In this document: positions 35,196 to 45,860 of the stretch, in pieces
Layout: each line of letters begins with the position of its first letter
Numbering within the stretch: position 1 is the first letter of the stretch
DNA from: Sesamum alatum
Taxonomy: Eukaryota > Streptophyta > Magnoliopsida > Lamiales > Pedaliaceae
Direction of reading: 5' to 3'
Length of the DNA: 64,000 bases
Assembly: GCA_034509735.1 (NCBI GenBank)
Contig: JACGWO010000001.1
Location: forward strand, 33,235,966-33,299,965
Made by a program: the position numbers and the translations under genes
The notes under the pieces: model-generated
Told to the model about the DNA's origin: nothing
Databases searched by the model: none
Seen by the model: the letters and a program-made list of their open reading frames with translations, nothing else

Positions 35196-37211
35196 TGAAA
35201 GAAAATCCGGTGGATCGTCCCGGGAATTGCGCGAATGCGGAAGCGCGGTAAAAATAAACATATTAAAATTTACAAATAAAAGGCATGCTTTTAATTTAAA
35301 GAACACGCTCAAAGGGTGTGCCCTTGAGGTTCCCGGGCGTTCGGTGTATCTCATGATCATAAAACAATTAAATAAATCATGGAGGCCATAGAGTTGAAAA
35401 AAATAAAGAGGGACGAAAATCTTAAACGAGACCTACCCGTTGTCGTTTTCGTCTTCAACTGCTACTCGCGTTGTTCCCCGTTTTGCACCAAGACCTCGTT
35501 CTTGAGATCCTCCAAATCGTGACACACGATCCACCCACGTATCTTGCACGTCGTGCTAGCAACGAACAAGTATTATTTTTGGAGTGGACGAATCTATAAC
35601 TCGTTATCAATTAACGGTATTGGTTCGTCTAAGTTCTTGATGTTCCAAGAACAAAAAGAACTAAGGAAAAATATTTTCTTGCTAGAGAAAGAGAGAGGGG
35701 CGGACGAGAGGTAGGAGAGGGGAGAGTGTGTGTTGTGTGTGTTTTTCAAGAATCATCAATCTCTCAAATTTTGGAAGCTAGAGGTTTATATAGAGGAAGA
35801 GTTTAATCCTCTTTAAACTCAAACTCTAAGTAACCTAATTTGACTAGGATTTTGACCTAGTCAAAGTCCTAGTCAAACTAGAGTTTGACCTAGTCAGACG
35901 AATCCTAGCCTTCCATCTCCCCTTTCCATCTCAACCGTTGATTTTAATTTAATGGAATATTTAAAGCCTATTAAATATTCCAAAAGGCTAAAAGAATAAA
36001 TATAATATAATAAATAAATATTATAATTTATTCTAAGCCCATTAAATCAACCCTTTATTAATAAATCCTATTTATTAATTTAATTCCCTTTATCAAATAG
36101 AAGGAATTAATTTCTCTAAGAAAATATAGGACCCGATTAAATCTAATTTAATCATTCCTTTACTCCAATATTTAATTCTAAATTAAATACTAAGTGTGTG
36201 TGGATAGTGTGTGACTCTTTAGGTTCACCATTCAGCTAGACTTGGTCGGATTCCTAAAATCCGTCCATTACCATGGGTGGCCATCTAGCAACGGTCCATG
36301 GCACTATAGACTAGGTGAAATATTCGGGGATGAACATTTAGGCTCTAACGGTACACTTGTCCTTCTGTCTTCGGTCTCATCACTTAGGGTCTAGGGCACG
36401 GAAAATGCAGGTACCCATTTTGGACCTAAGTGTCGGTCTATCCTCACTAAACGCCGCAAGGGAAACCTTTTTCCCTTCTGTTCAGTCACTGTGGCCACAG
36501 ATTTCAGGGACAAGACACAGAGCATATATGAGACTCAACTGTCAACACCTTTTGACAGGAGACAGATCCTTTCTTGGAAACTACTGTCACTTTGTGCACC
36601 CGAGCTGCACTAGACATGGCTTATGACTACTCAAGAGTATTTTGGCAATCTCTCACCATATCTAAGATACAGACCTGACGCACAGGTAAACTCAGCAGTT
36701 CCTCAAGTCAAAGGACTTGGCCTTTACCGTTGGAACCGGGAATACGCGTCATACATTGCTGACCATACTCAAGGTCCTCCGTAAGACGGTTCCCGCGAGT
36801 CACCTCAGTCAGCTGCTTCCTAGCACGCTGACCCACTAACACTGCTTAGACGACCTTCGTCACCCGTCGATGAAATACGACAGCAGATGCTTAGTGCAAG
36901 TCTCAAAGGGAATCCCGGTACCCATTTTCGGGATTCCTTAACTTGGAGATTTCCGAACTGATTCGGTGAGACTGATTTCATGGACCTATCTCCAAGCGTA
37001 GTCCCAGTCCCCGAAATCGTTACTCAGTCCGTGGGCTTTGTTTGCGTAGTGAACAGAAACGTAAATGCAGATAAGTGAACGTAAACAAAGTATTGCCATA
37101 TGAATTTTCACTTCTTTATTCATAAATGTTTTTATCAAATACCAAAGAATTGTCTAGACATAGGTTACATATTCCTGCCAAAATTGGCTTACATGGTCAC
37201 CTATTCTAACA
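35196..37211 (-). repeat. 3' LTR of B (2016 bp)
   Basis: Ends CTATTCTAACA (37211) and TGAAAGAAAATCC (35196). It keeps about 55 bp that are deleted in the 5' LTR near 45084. It matches the solo LTR 11507-13510 in reverse complement. Palindromes include arms GATTAAAT and TATTTAATT with centre CTA near 36135-36190. The hairpin near 35305-35325 has one mismatch. Confidence 0.92.
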
Positions 37212-37226
37212 ATCTCCCACTTGACC
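37212..37226 (-). other. Polypurine tract of B
   Basis: Minus-strand GGTCAAGTGGGAGAT adjoins the 3' LTR; it is the plus-strand cDNA primer. Confidence 0.88.
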
Positions 37227-37227
37227 T

Positions 37228-37950
37228 TTAAAGCCAATTGCCCATATTCTTAATCCCCATCTTCTCAAGATGTTGCGTATGAGCGCTCTGCGACATAGGC
37301 TTTGTCAGCGGGTCTGCTGTGTTGTCTGCCGAGTTGACTCGGTCCATCCGGACGTCACCTCTTCCTACCATTTCTCTAAGAAGATGGTAGCGTCTAAGAA
37401 TGTGTTTGGAACGGTGATGAGATCTCGGTTCCTTTGCTTGCGCTATAGCGCCGTTGTTATCACAGAAGATGACAACGGGCTCGGCGATGCTAGGCACCAC
37501 ACCCAACTCTTGGATGTAGTTTCTCATCCAAACCGCTTCCTTAGCAGCTTCTGAAGCTGCTATGTATTCAGCCTCTGTGGTGGAGTCAGCAATGGTTGCT
37601 TGCTTGGAACTTTTCCAAGCTAGTACTCCTACATTGAGTTTGAATACGTACCCCGATTGAGACTTGGCATCATCGTCATCAGACTGGAAGCTAGCGTCGC
37701 TAAAGCCTTCCAGAATTAGTTCTCCATTGCCATAGACTAGGAACATTTCCTTAGTCCTTCTTAGGTACTTAAGGATGCCCTTAACAGCATTCCAATGTGC
37801 CTCTCCTGCGCAGGACTGATATCTGCTTGTTACGCTCAAAGCGTATGCAATGTCAGGCCTAGGGCAGTGGACCGCATATTGTATGCTACCTACGGCGGAG
37901 GCATAGGGGATGACCTTCATCCTTTCAAGTTCCTCATCAGTCTGTGGGGA
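37228..37950 (-). pseudogene. RNase H domain of B
   Basis: An open frame of 230 codons from 37920 to a stop at 37228. Counting from that Met, the active-site acids are D75 (SDASF), E118 (TEAEY), D154 (CDNNG) and D203 (TADPLT). The domain itself looks whole and ends in the usual KMGIKNMGNWL tail. It is cut off from RT by the TAG at 37951-37953. Within the polyprotein it would degrade RNA in the hybrid during cDNA synthesis. Confidence 0.88.
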
Positions 37951-38982
37951 CTATTTCTTGGATAACTTGATCCCATGCCTCATTGGAAGGAATCCTCGTT
38001 TGGAGTTGTCCATTCGATATCTCTTTAGGACTTTCTCCATATACGAGTTTTGGGTGAGTCCTAACATCCTTTTAGATCTGTCCCTGACAATCTGGATGCC
38101 TAGGATGTAGGAGGCTTCACCCAAGTCCTTCATGGAAAACTTGGTTGACAACCATGCTTTTGTGTTTCCTAACATTCTGACGTCATTACCAATGAGCAGA
38201 ATGTCATCCACATAAAGCACTAGGAACACTATTGAGCTCCCACTGACCTTCTTGTATACACAAGGGTCGGATTCGTTTTTGATGAAGTCATAACCCCGTA
38301 TTACTTCATCAAATCGAATGTTCCAACTTCGGGAGGCTTGTTTAAGGCCATAGATGGACTTCTGGAGGCGACAGACTTTCTGTTCTTCTCCAGTGACCGT
38401 GAAACCCTGCGGCTGATCCATATAGATCTCTTCTTCAATGAAACCGTTGAGGAAGGCCGTTTTCACGTCCATCTGCCATATCTCATAGTCATACCATGCT
38501 GCTATGGCGAGCAGAATCCGAATGGACTTAGCCATGGCTACTGGCGAGTAGGTATCCTCAAAATTGACCCCGGGTCGTTGAGTGTATCCCTTAGCTACAA
38601 GCCTAGCCTTAAAGGTTGTGACTTCTCCATCAACGCCAAGTTTGCGCTTGTAGACCCACTTACAGCCCACTGGCTTAACACCTTTCGGTGGATCTACAAG
38701 ACTCCAAACTTGGTTCTCGCTCATGGAGTCCATTTCGGCTTTCATGGCCTCAAGCCATTTCCCGGAGTCGATGTCAGACATCGCTTCTCCATAAGTCTTA
38801 GGATCGTTATCCAAAAGATCGGTCGCACCTAGAAAGCCATATCTCATTGGAGGTCTGGACTCTCTAGTGGACCTACGGAGAACGGGAACGTCAGTGGTGA
38901 CTGTGGGCGCTGACTGTATCAGAGCCGGTGGTTCAGGAACCGGGGCTGGCTGTTTCTTGAGGCTGTCCTTCATACCTAGCAT
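37951..38982 (-). pseudogene. Reverse transcriptase domain of B
   Basis: A 343-codon open frame. N-terminal linker (1-65), then RVT_2: KWLEAMKAEMDSM (75-87), CKWVYKRKLG (107-116), MDVKTAFLNG with the first catalytic Asp at 172, SIYGLKQASRSWN (209-221), YVDD at 257-260, and GEASYILGIQI. It ends with TAG at 37951-37953, where X and A keep CAG. The core looks intact apart from the premature end. It copies element RNA into cDNA. Confidence 0.9.
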
Positions 38983-39295
38983 GTTGGACTTCTCGAGGTT
39001 GGTCAGCCCTTCGGCTGTCTATCCTGAATCCTCTAAGTGAGGGTTCCGCGGCTTCTTCTGATGGCTGGATTCCATCACTTGATTTCTCAAGGATCAGCTC
39101 ATCAGGTTGGATATCCTCCGGGAAGCCTTGCTCCAAGAATACTGCATTTCTTGAAACAAACACCTTTTGTTCCAAGGGGTCATAAAAGTAATAACCCGCA
39201 GTTTCTTTAGGGTATCCAACGAACCTGCATAAGCTACACCTAGATTCTAACTTATCTCCCACTAACCTCTTGACGTATGCGGGGCTACCCCACAC
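38933..39295 (-). pseudogene. Integrase C-terminal domain of B
   Basis: Continues integrase after a one-base insertion near 39300: GSPAYVKRLVGDKLES, GYPKETAGYYFYDP and VFVSRNAVFLEQGF. The end (RRADQPREVQHARYEG) is out of frame with the RT block that starts at 38982, so a second frameshift lies at about 38990-39040. This domain typically contacts DNA ends. Confidence 0.82.
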
Positions 39296-40412
39296 TTTTC
39301 AAGTAGTTGTACGATGCAGGCTTGCCGTGCCATATCTCATATGGCGTTTGGGTCAATGTGCTAGTAGGCGCCAAATTCAATAATTTGGCCGCCGTTTCTA
39401 GTGCATAGCTCCAAAACGATAAGGGCAATTTGGTAAAACTCATCATGGACCGAACCATGTCCAACAGGGTTCGATTCCTCCTTTCAGAGACACCATTTAA
39501 CTGCGGTGTTCCTGGAGGTGTCCATTCTGATATTATACCATGTTCTTTTAGATAATCTAGGAACTCCGTACTAAGGTATTCACCGCCTCGGTCCGACCGA
39601 AGGATTTTAATTTTGCAGTTGGTTTGGTTCTCCACTTCAAGTCTGAATTCTTTAAACCTCTCAAGAGCTTCAGACTTGTACCTCATCAGGTAAACATAAC
39701 CATACCGTGAATGATCATCGGTGAAGGTTATGAAGTAGGAGAACCCACCTCGGGCCTGCGTCCTTAGTGGTCCACATACGTCTGTATGGACCAAGTCCAA
39801 CAGACCTGTGGCAAGCCTGCTTTGTCCTACAAAGGGCCTCTTGGTCATTTTCCCTTTTAGACAGGACTCACAAGTTGATAGATCGCTCAAGTTCCCAACC
39901 TCTAGGTTCTTTGAGTCTACCAACCTTTTCATCCTATCTTGAGATATGTGACCTAGCCTAGCGTGCCACAGACGTGCGTTCCTGTTATTATCTAATTTTC
40001 GTTTGTGTTGTGCATTGAGGACGAAATTCGTTTGTTGCAAGATATAAAGTCCGTTATGTAATGTACCAAGTAGATGAGCAATTCCACACCTTATCAAATA
40101 AAAGCAATTTTTATTGATTCTAAACTCATAACCACTATTGTCCAACAATGGAATGGAAATGATGTTTTTAATCATACTGGGTACAAAATAAACTTGTTCT
40201 AAATCTATGCTAATATTATCACTAATCACTAGAGTGGCGGATCCTACTGCTTCTGCCGAGATGGCCTTGCCATTCCCAAGCTTCAGGATCATGTCCTCGC
40301 TACCCAGTTTTCTGCTTCTTTTCAACACCTGCAAGTCATTGCAAATGTGAGCTCCACAGCCGGTATCTAATACCCAAGAGGCAGAACTAGTGACCATATT
40401 AACCTCAATCAC
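39285..40412 (-). pseudogene. Protease and integrase of B
   Basis: A 375-codon open stretch. Protease active site DTG at 16-18. HHCC zinc domain: H150, H155, C181, C184 (WHARLGH and CESC). Integrase core: D211 (HTDVCGP), D274 (SDRGGEY) and E310 (GVSERRN), the D...D-35-E spacing of integrases. The frame ends at LKSVG through a one-base insertion. Protease would process the polyprotein; integrase would insert cDNA into nuclear DNA. All catalytic residues are present, but the upstream gag frame is broken. Confidence 0.9.
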
Positions 40413-41281
40413 ATATATACCTTGGTTCGAGAAGAGTTTGGGGCACTCTCTCTTCCAATGCCCTTTCTCACGGCAGTTGATACATATGTCATATGCCTTT
40501 GACTGTTACTTGGAGACAACCTTTCCCTTTCCTTTGACTTTCCCCTCTTTGGCAATGGGAACACTCTTAGTGTTCGTAACTGCTTTGACGGCCTTTCCCT
40601 TCCCTTTCTTCTTCTTCCAACGTCCGGCACCCTTGCCTTTCGTATTAGAAGTCGAAGCACCTCCAAACAATACCGAAGGCGTGGACTTCTTAGTCGTTGC
40701 CTCGTATTGCACCAACATATTGATCAACTCATGAATGCCCTTCTCAAGTGCGTTCATCTTGTAGTTGACGATAAATTGGTCAAAGGAGGGTGGGAGTGAC
40801 TGAAGGATCACATCTATGTACGTTTCATTATCGAGACCTGCCTTTAGGTCCTCGAGCTTTTCCACCAGGGTAAGCATTTTAACCCCGTGCTCTTGTACAG
40901 AGGATCCTTCTGTCATTTTCGTTCCAAAGAACGCCATGGTCGCGACATACCTAGTATGCCGGTCCGGGACTGCATAGCAATCCTTTAGGCGAGCCATAAT
41001 GGAAGGGACATCGTCCAGCCTTTCATACTGCTTCTGAATCTCATTGGTCATCGAAGCAAGTATGATGCTACGGACCTTCCGGTTATCCTTATGCCAAGTC
41101 TCGAACGTCTCACGTTCTTCTGGCGTGGATCCTTCCGTAAGGTCCTAGGGAGAGGCTCGTCCATGACGTAGCCTTGGTTCTCGTAATCTAGGACTATCCT
41201 GAGATTGCGCAACCAGTCGTTGTAGTTTGTTCCATTGAATTTGTTTGTCTCAAGAATGGTGGAAAGTGGGTTCTTAGACAT
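40413..41281 (-). pseudogene. gag: gag pseudogene of B
   Basis: Starts at ATG 41281 (MSKNPLSTILETNKFNG). An indel near 41140-41150 shifts the frame (PLPRTLRKDPRQ), and gag reopens at 41051 (MTNEIQKQYERLDD) until TAA at 40506-40508, where the partner copies have CAA. The zinc knuckle CINCREKGHWKREC follows at about 40441-40490 in the frame of protease. Gag and protease therefore lie in one frame in the ancestral state, as usual for copia. Confidence 0.88.
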
Positions 41282-43337
41282 TTTAAAATCTACATTTTAG
41301 AAAACAGCGCGCGATCAGCAGAAAATAAAAGACGGTGGATTGATAAAATAATTAAATGCATGGACTTTAGTCATTTAATCCTCCCACTATTTATACGAAA
41401 ACACGGTACTCTCAAACGTGGTTTTCGGGAAATCCTTTCCAAGTGGGCTTGGGATCCACAGCGATTTTTTCCCATACCCCGCTTTTACAATTCGCATGAA
41501 AAAGATCCTGTGGGAGGTATTCCATACCATTCTCGTACCACGAGATTCCCAAGATTATTGCCTCACCCTTTCACATGATCCCGAGGACTCCAAGCGAATC
41601 ATGTTAATTAGCCGTTAGACCCAACCCAATCGACCGAGCCACGGACCCACTGGTACCCCCACGACTCGTGAGACAGGTAGCAGCAGCCCGCTTTTCGTTC
41701 ATGACATAATGCAGCTTCCTTTAAGTACAATAACGTGCCACGACTCGTGAGACCACGCTATTGACCTAAAGTAGCTTCCTCACTATGCCATGGATTGGAA
41801 GGCATGGACAAACTCCAAGAGTTCATGTCCACTTTGTCTAGGGTCTAATATTTTGACATTGGTCCAACCAATGTGAGAGTAAGTAATGACCGAGATCTCA
41901 AATAAATATCTACACATACATCCATAATGCGTAAATAAACCATTCATAGCAGTTATATGATAAATAAACAATCCATTCATCCATCATCATAACCACATGC
42001 AAAATTAAAGCCTAGCACGCCCCTGTTGGATGATCACGAGCCCGTATCCTATGCGATCCACTGAGCCCGCAATGGATCTATGGTCAATCTAGGGTTGGTC
42101 CTATACTATTACATTAATAGTAACCCAATCATCATGCTGATGGGCCTTGGTCTCTTTTCCTCTTTCTTCACTTCATGGAAAAGCACCAAGGGGCCTCCCG
42201 TCTGGGCTCTCCATGTGGTCCTTCCTTCTTCTCCACCAATTACGAAAAAGGAAACCTCACTCCTAGTCTACTCTCATTACATATTAAAAATAGAAACCCC
42301 AGCGAAAACCCGGGGGAGTACATAAGGAGGGAGGTAGAATGCCTTATTATTCCAAGGCAACTAGAAAGAGAGAAGGAGAAAGCAGTAATAGAGGCACACA
42401 GGCCCAACAGAAAATAAACCATACATCCGGTCTTAGGGCTCGCGATCATCCATTTCCATCCAACACACATAATCACATGATCCAATCAGATAATTACATA
42501 ATACCATCAACATATGATTTCCAATCATAAATATCCATAATAATTAATGAATATGTGCACAACGTGTGAAAAATAAAACACAAACATTGGCAATAATATT
42601 TTCTTGTTTTAGGAAAACCTTTCCTCATTATTTTAAGTAAAATAACCCCGGGATTCCGAATCCAATTTATTTTACTCCTAAAATAATGTCTTCAGAAAAA
42701 TAGGCATAATTGAACCAAAAAAGATTTTTCAGAATTAATTCAAAATTAAAACTGAAAATAATTAAAAATAAAAGAAAAAAATACTGCTAGGGTTTTGAAA
42801 CCCTAGCAGCAGCAGCTGCCGCCGCCGCCGCAGGTGGCTCGCCGGCACGCGCGCAGGCACTGCCTGGCCGGGCGCGTGCCCGCAGGCCCCTTGCCTGCGT
42901 GCGGGCTGGCCTGCTGGCTGCCGGCTGTGCCGTGCGCAGTGCGCGCGCAGACTCCTTCGTCTGCGTGCGCGCGTGCCTGGCGGCGCCGCCCAGGGCCTGT
43001 CTGCGCGCGCGCGCCTGCGCGCAGCCAGGAGGCTGCGAGCTGCCCCCGCGCGGCCGGCTGGGCGGGCGCGCGCAGGCCTCCCTTGCCTGCGCGCGTCTGC
43101 CCTGCCGGCAGCGTGCGGCTGCGCGCGGCCAACCCTGTTTCTCGTTTTTCGTTCAATTTTCCACCCCGTTTTCCAAGAAAAACAGAAAATTACCAACATT
43201 CATAAATTCACACGAATCAAAAGCAATAAAATCGACATGCTTAAAATCAAGAACAATCAAGATTTAATAAAAAACATGCCAATTTCACGTTTCATGCTTA
43301 TAACGCACATAAACCCTAGGCCTATACACTGAACCGG
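41282..43337 (-). other. 5' leader of B
   Basis: About 2.06 kb between PBS and gag with no supported gene. It holds paired palindromes CACGACTCGTG at 41660-41670 and 41739-41749, the shared GATCACGAGCCCGTATCC block near 42033, a purine-rich run near 42360-42390, and the large GC-rich island. Confidence 0.78.
42813..43137. repeat. GC-rich island in B leader
   Basis: 325 bp of very high GC and CpG content, built from repeating GCGCGC, CTGCGC, GCCTGC and GGCTGC motifs, bordered by AT-rich DNA and starting next to CCCTAGCAGCAGCAGCTGCC. It gives rise to several overlapping open frames on both strands of alanine- and arginine-rich composition, a by-product of base content and not genes. Confidence 0.8.
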
Positions 43338-43349
43338 GCTCTGATACCA
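43338..43349 (-). other. Primer-binding site, tRNA-iMet (B)
   Basis: Minus-strand TGGTATCAGAGC, one base inside the 5' LTR end at 43351; the match extends through CCGGTTC. Confidence 0.92.
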
Positions 43350-43373
43350 CTGAAAGAAAATCCGGTGGATCGT

Positions 43374-43493
43374 CCCGGGAATTGCGCGAATGCGGAAAGC
43401 GCGGTAAAAATAAACATATTAAAATTTACAAATAAAAGGCATGCTTTTAATTTAAAGAACACGCTCAAGGGGTGTGCCCTTGAGGTTCCCGGG
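43374..43493 (-). other. U5 stem-loop with closing stem (B)
   Basis: Perfect 8-bp hairpin CTCAAGGG (43464-43471), five-base loop, CCCTTGAG (43477-43484). It is closed from outside by CCCGGGAA (43374-43381) with TTCCCGGG (43486-43493). The same layout with different but matching arms occurs in LTR families A, C and D. It lies 20-140 bases before the PBS, so it would be near the 5' end of the genomic RNA. Confidence 0.75.
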
Positions 43494-43940
43494 CGTTCGG
43501 TGTATCTCATGATCATAAAACAATTAAATAAATCATGGAGGCCATAGAGTTGAAAAAAATAAAGAGGGACGAAAATCTTAAACGAGACCTACCCGTTGTC
43601 GTTTTCGTCTTCAACTGCTACTCGCGTTGTTCCCCATTTTGCACCAAGACCTCGTTCTTGAGATCCTCCAAATCGTGACACACGATCCACCCACGTATCT
43701 TGCACGTCGTGCTAGCAACGAACAAGTATTATTTTTGGAGTGGACGAATCAATAACTCGTTATCAATTAACGGTATTGGTTCGTCTAAGTTCTTGATGTT
43801 CCAAGAACAAAAAGAACTAAGGAAAAATATTTTCTTGCTAGAGAAAGAGAGAGGGCGGACGAGAGGTAGGAGAGGGGAGAGTGTGTGTTGTGTGTGTTTT
43901 TCAAGAATCATCAATCTCTCAAATTTTGGAAGCTAGAGGT

Positions 43941-43947
43941 TTATATA
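43941..43947 (-). promoter_or_regulatory. TATA box of B 5' LTR
   Basis: TATATAA on the minus strand, downstream of the TTGAC-type palindromes (about 43995-44060) and upstream of a CT-rich run. Placement fits the U3 promoter of a copia LTR. The start site itself is not visible. Confidence 0.6.
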
Positions 43948-45315
43948 GAGGAAGAGTTTAATCCTCTTTAAACTCAAACTCTAAGTAACCTAATTTGACT
44001 AGGGTTTTGACCTAGTCAAAGTCCTAGTCAAACTAGTGTTTGACCCAGTCAAACGAATCCTAGCCTTCCATCTCCCCTTTCCATCTCAACCGTTGATTTT
44101 AATTTAATGGAATATTTAAATCCTATTAAATATTCCAAAAGGCTAAAAGAATAAATATAATATAATAAATAAATATTATAATTTATTCTAAGCCCATTAA
44201 ATCAACCCTTTTTTAATAAATCCTATTTATTAATTTAATTCCCTTTATCAAATAGAAGGAATTAATTTCTCCAAGAAAATATAGGACCCGATTAAATCTA
44301 ATTTAATCATTCCTTTACTCCAATATTTAATTCTAAATTAAATACTATGTGTGTGTGGATAGTGTGTGACTCTTTAGGTTCACCATTCAGCTAGACTTGG
44401 TCGGATTCCTAGAATCCGTCCGTTACCATGGGTGGCCATCTAGCGACGGTCCATGGCACTAGAGACTAGGTGAAATATTCGGGATGAACATTTAGGCTCT
44501 AACGGTACACTTGTCCTTCTGTCTTCGGTCTCATCACTTAGGGTCTAGGGCACGAAAAATGCAGGTACCCATTTTGGACCTAAGTGTCGGTCTGTCCTCA
44601 CTAAACGACGCAAGGGAAACCTTTTTCCCTTCTGTTCAGTCACTGTGGCCACAGATTTCAGGGACAAGGCACAGAGCATATATGAGACTCAACTGTCAAC
44701 ACCTTTTGACAGGAGACAGATCCTTTCTTGGAAACTACTGTCACTTTGTGCACCCGAGCTGCACTAGACATGGCTTATGACTACTCAAGAGTATTTTGGC
44801 AATCTCTCACCATATCTAAGATACAGACCTGACGCACAGGTAAACTCAGCAGTTCCTCAAGTCAAAGGACTTGGCCTGTACCGTTGGAACCGGGAATACG
44901 CGTCATATCTTGCTGACCATACTCAAGGTCCTCTGCAAGACGGTTCCCGCGAGTCACCTCAGTCAGCTGCTTCCTAGCACGCTGACCCACTAACACTACT
45001 TAGACGACCTTCGTCACCCGTCGATGAAATACGACAGCAGATGCTTAGTGCAAGTCTCAAAGGGAATCCCGGTACCCATTTTCATGGACCTACCTCCAAG
45101 CGTAGTCCCAGTCCCCGAAATCGTTACTCAGTCCGTGGGCTTTGTTTGCGTAGTGAACAGAAACGTAAATGCAGATAAGTGAACGTAAACAAAGTATTGC
45201 CATATGAATTCTCACTTCTTTATTCATAAATGTTTTTATCAAATACCAAAGAATTGTCTAGACATAGGTTACATATTCCTGCCAAAATTGGCTTACATGG
45301 TCACCTATTCTAACA

Positions 45316-45860
45316 ATGATTTCATCAAGAACGAGTCCGATCCTTGTGTATATAAGAAGATCAGTGGGAGCTCAGTTGCGTTTCTAGTGCTTTACGTGGA
45401 TGACATCTTGCTCATTGGGAATGATGCTAAGATGCTGGGTACCACTAAAGCTTGGTTGTCAATGCAATTCTCCATGAAGGATATGGGCGAGGCATCCTAC
45501 ATCCTTGGCATCAAGATCTACAGGGATAGATCTAAAAGAATGTTAGGAATGGCCCAGTCCTCGTACATTGAGAAAGTCTTGAAGAGATTCAAGATGGAGA
45601 ACTCAAAACGAGGATTCCTTCCTATGAGGCATGGAATTAAGTTATCCAAGAAGCAGTCTCCTAAGACTGATGAGGAGCTTAAAAGGATGTTGGACATCCC
45701 CTATGCTTCAGCCATAGGCAGCATACAGTATGTTGTTCAGTGCACTAGACCTGATGTGGCTTTCGCTTTGAGCGTAACTAGCCGATATCAGTCGTGTGCC
45801 GGGGAGGCACACTGGAGTGCAGTCAAGACTATCCTAAAGTACCTGAAAAGGACTAAAGGA
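45316..45860 (+). pseudogene. Reverse transcriptase C-terminal half of A
   Basis: Resumes at DFIKNESDPCVYKKISGSS and includes YVDDILLIGND (catalytic YVDD), MKDMGEASYILGIKI and FLPMRHGIKLSKKQSP, to TILKYLKRTKG. A one-base insertion near 45857-45862 shifts the frame. The N-terminal half of RT is absent because the B element LTR abuts at 45315. A chance open frame begins inside that LTR (45204) and reads into RT; no fusion protein is implied. Confidence 0.87.

Larger units (their letters stand above)
35196..45315 (-). mobile_element. Complete family B copia element
   Basis: The only element here with both LTRs and an entire internal region: 5' LTR 43351-45315, PBS, 2-kb leader, gag, PR, INT, RT, RNase H, PPT, 3' LTR 35196-37211. 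Total 10,120 bp. Its flanks do not match (CGTAT on the left, ATGAT on the right), so it is not a simple insertion. Gag-pol has several frame breaks; the element could not act alone. Confidence 0.92.
43351..45315 (-). repeat. 5' LTR of B (1965 bp)
   Basis: Bounded by TGTTAGAATAGG (ending 45315) and GATTTTCTTTCA (43351). Shorter than the 3' LTR because about 55 bp are lost near 45084, between short TTTC repeats. It carries the promoter that would drive the element. It contacts A RT sequence directly at 45316. Confidence 0.92.

Noticed and set aside
36357..36626. An 88-89 codon frame (MSFCLRSHHLGSRARKMQV...) repeated in B and D LTRs at 8085, 12092, 36357, 44511, 49113, 51256 and elsewhere.
   Set aside because: It lies antisense to the LTR, recurs only because the LTR recurs, has no domain, and is broken by indels in some copies.
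42762..43332. Overlapping Ala/Arg/Pro-rich frames on both strands.
   Set aside because: These come from the GC-rich island in the B leader, where stop codons are rare; composition is not that of a real protein.
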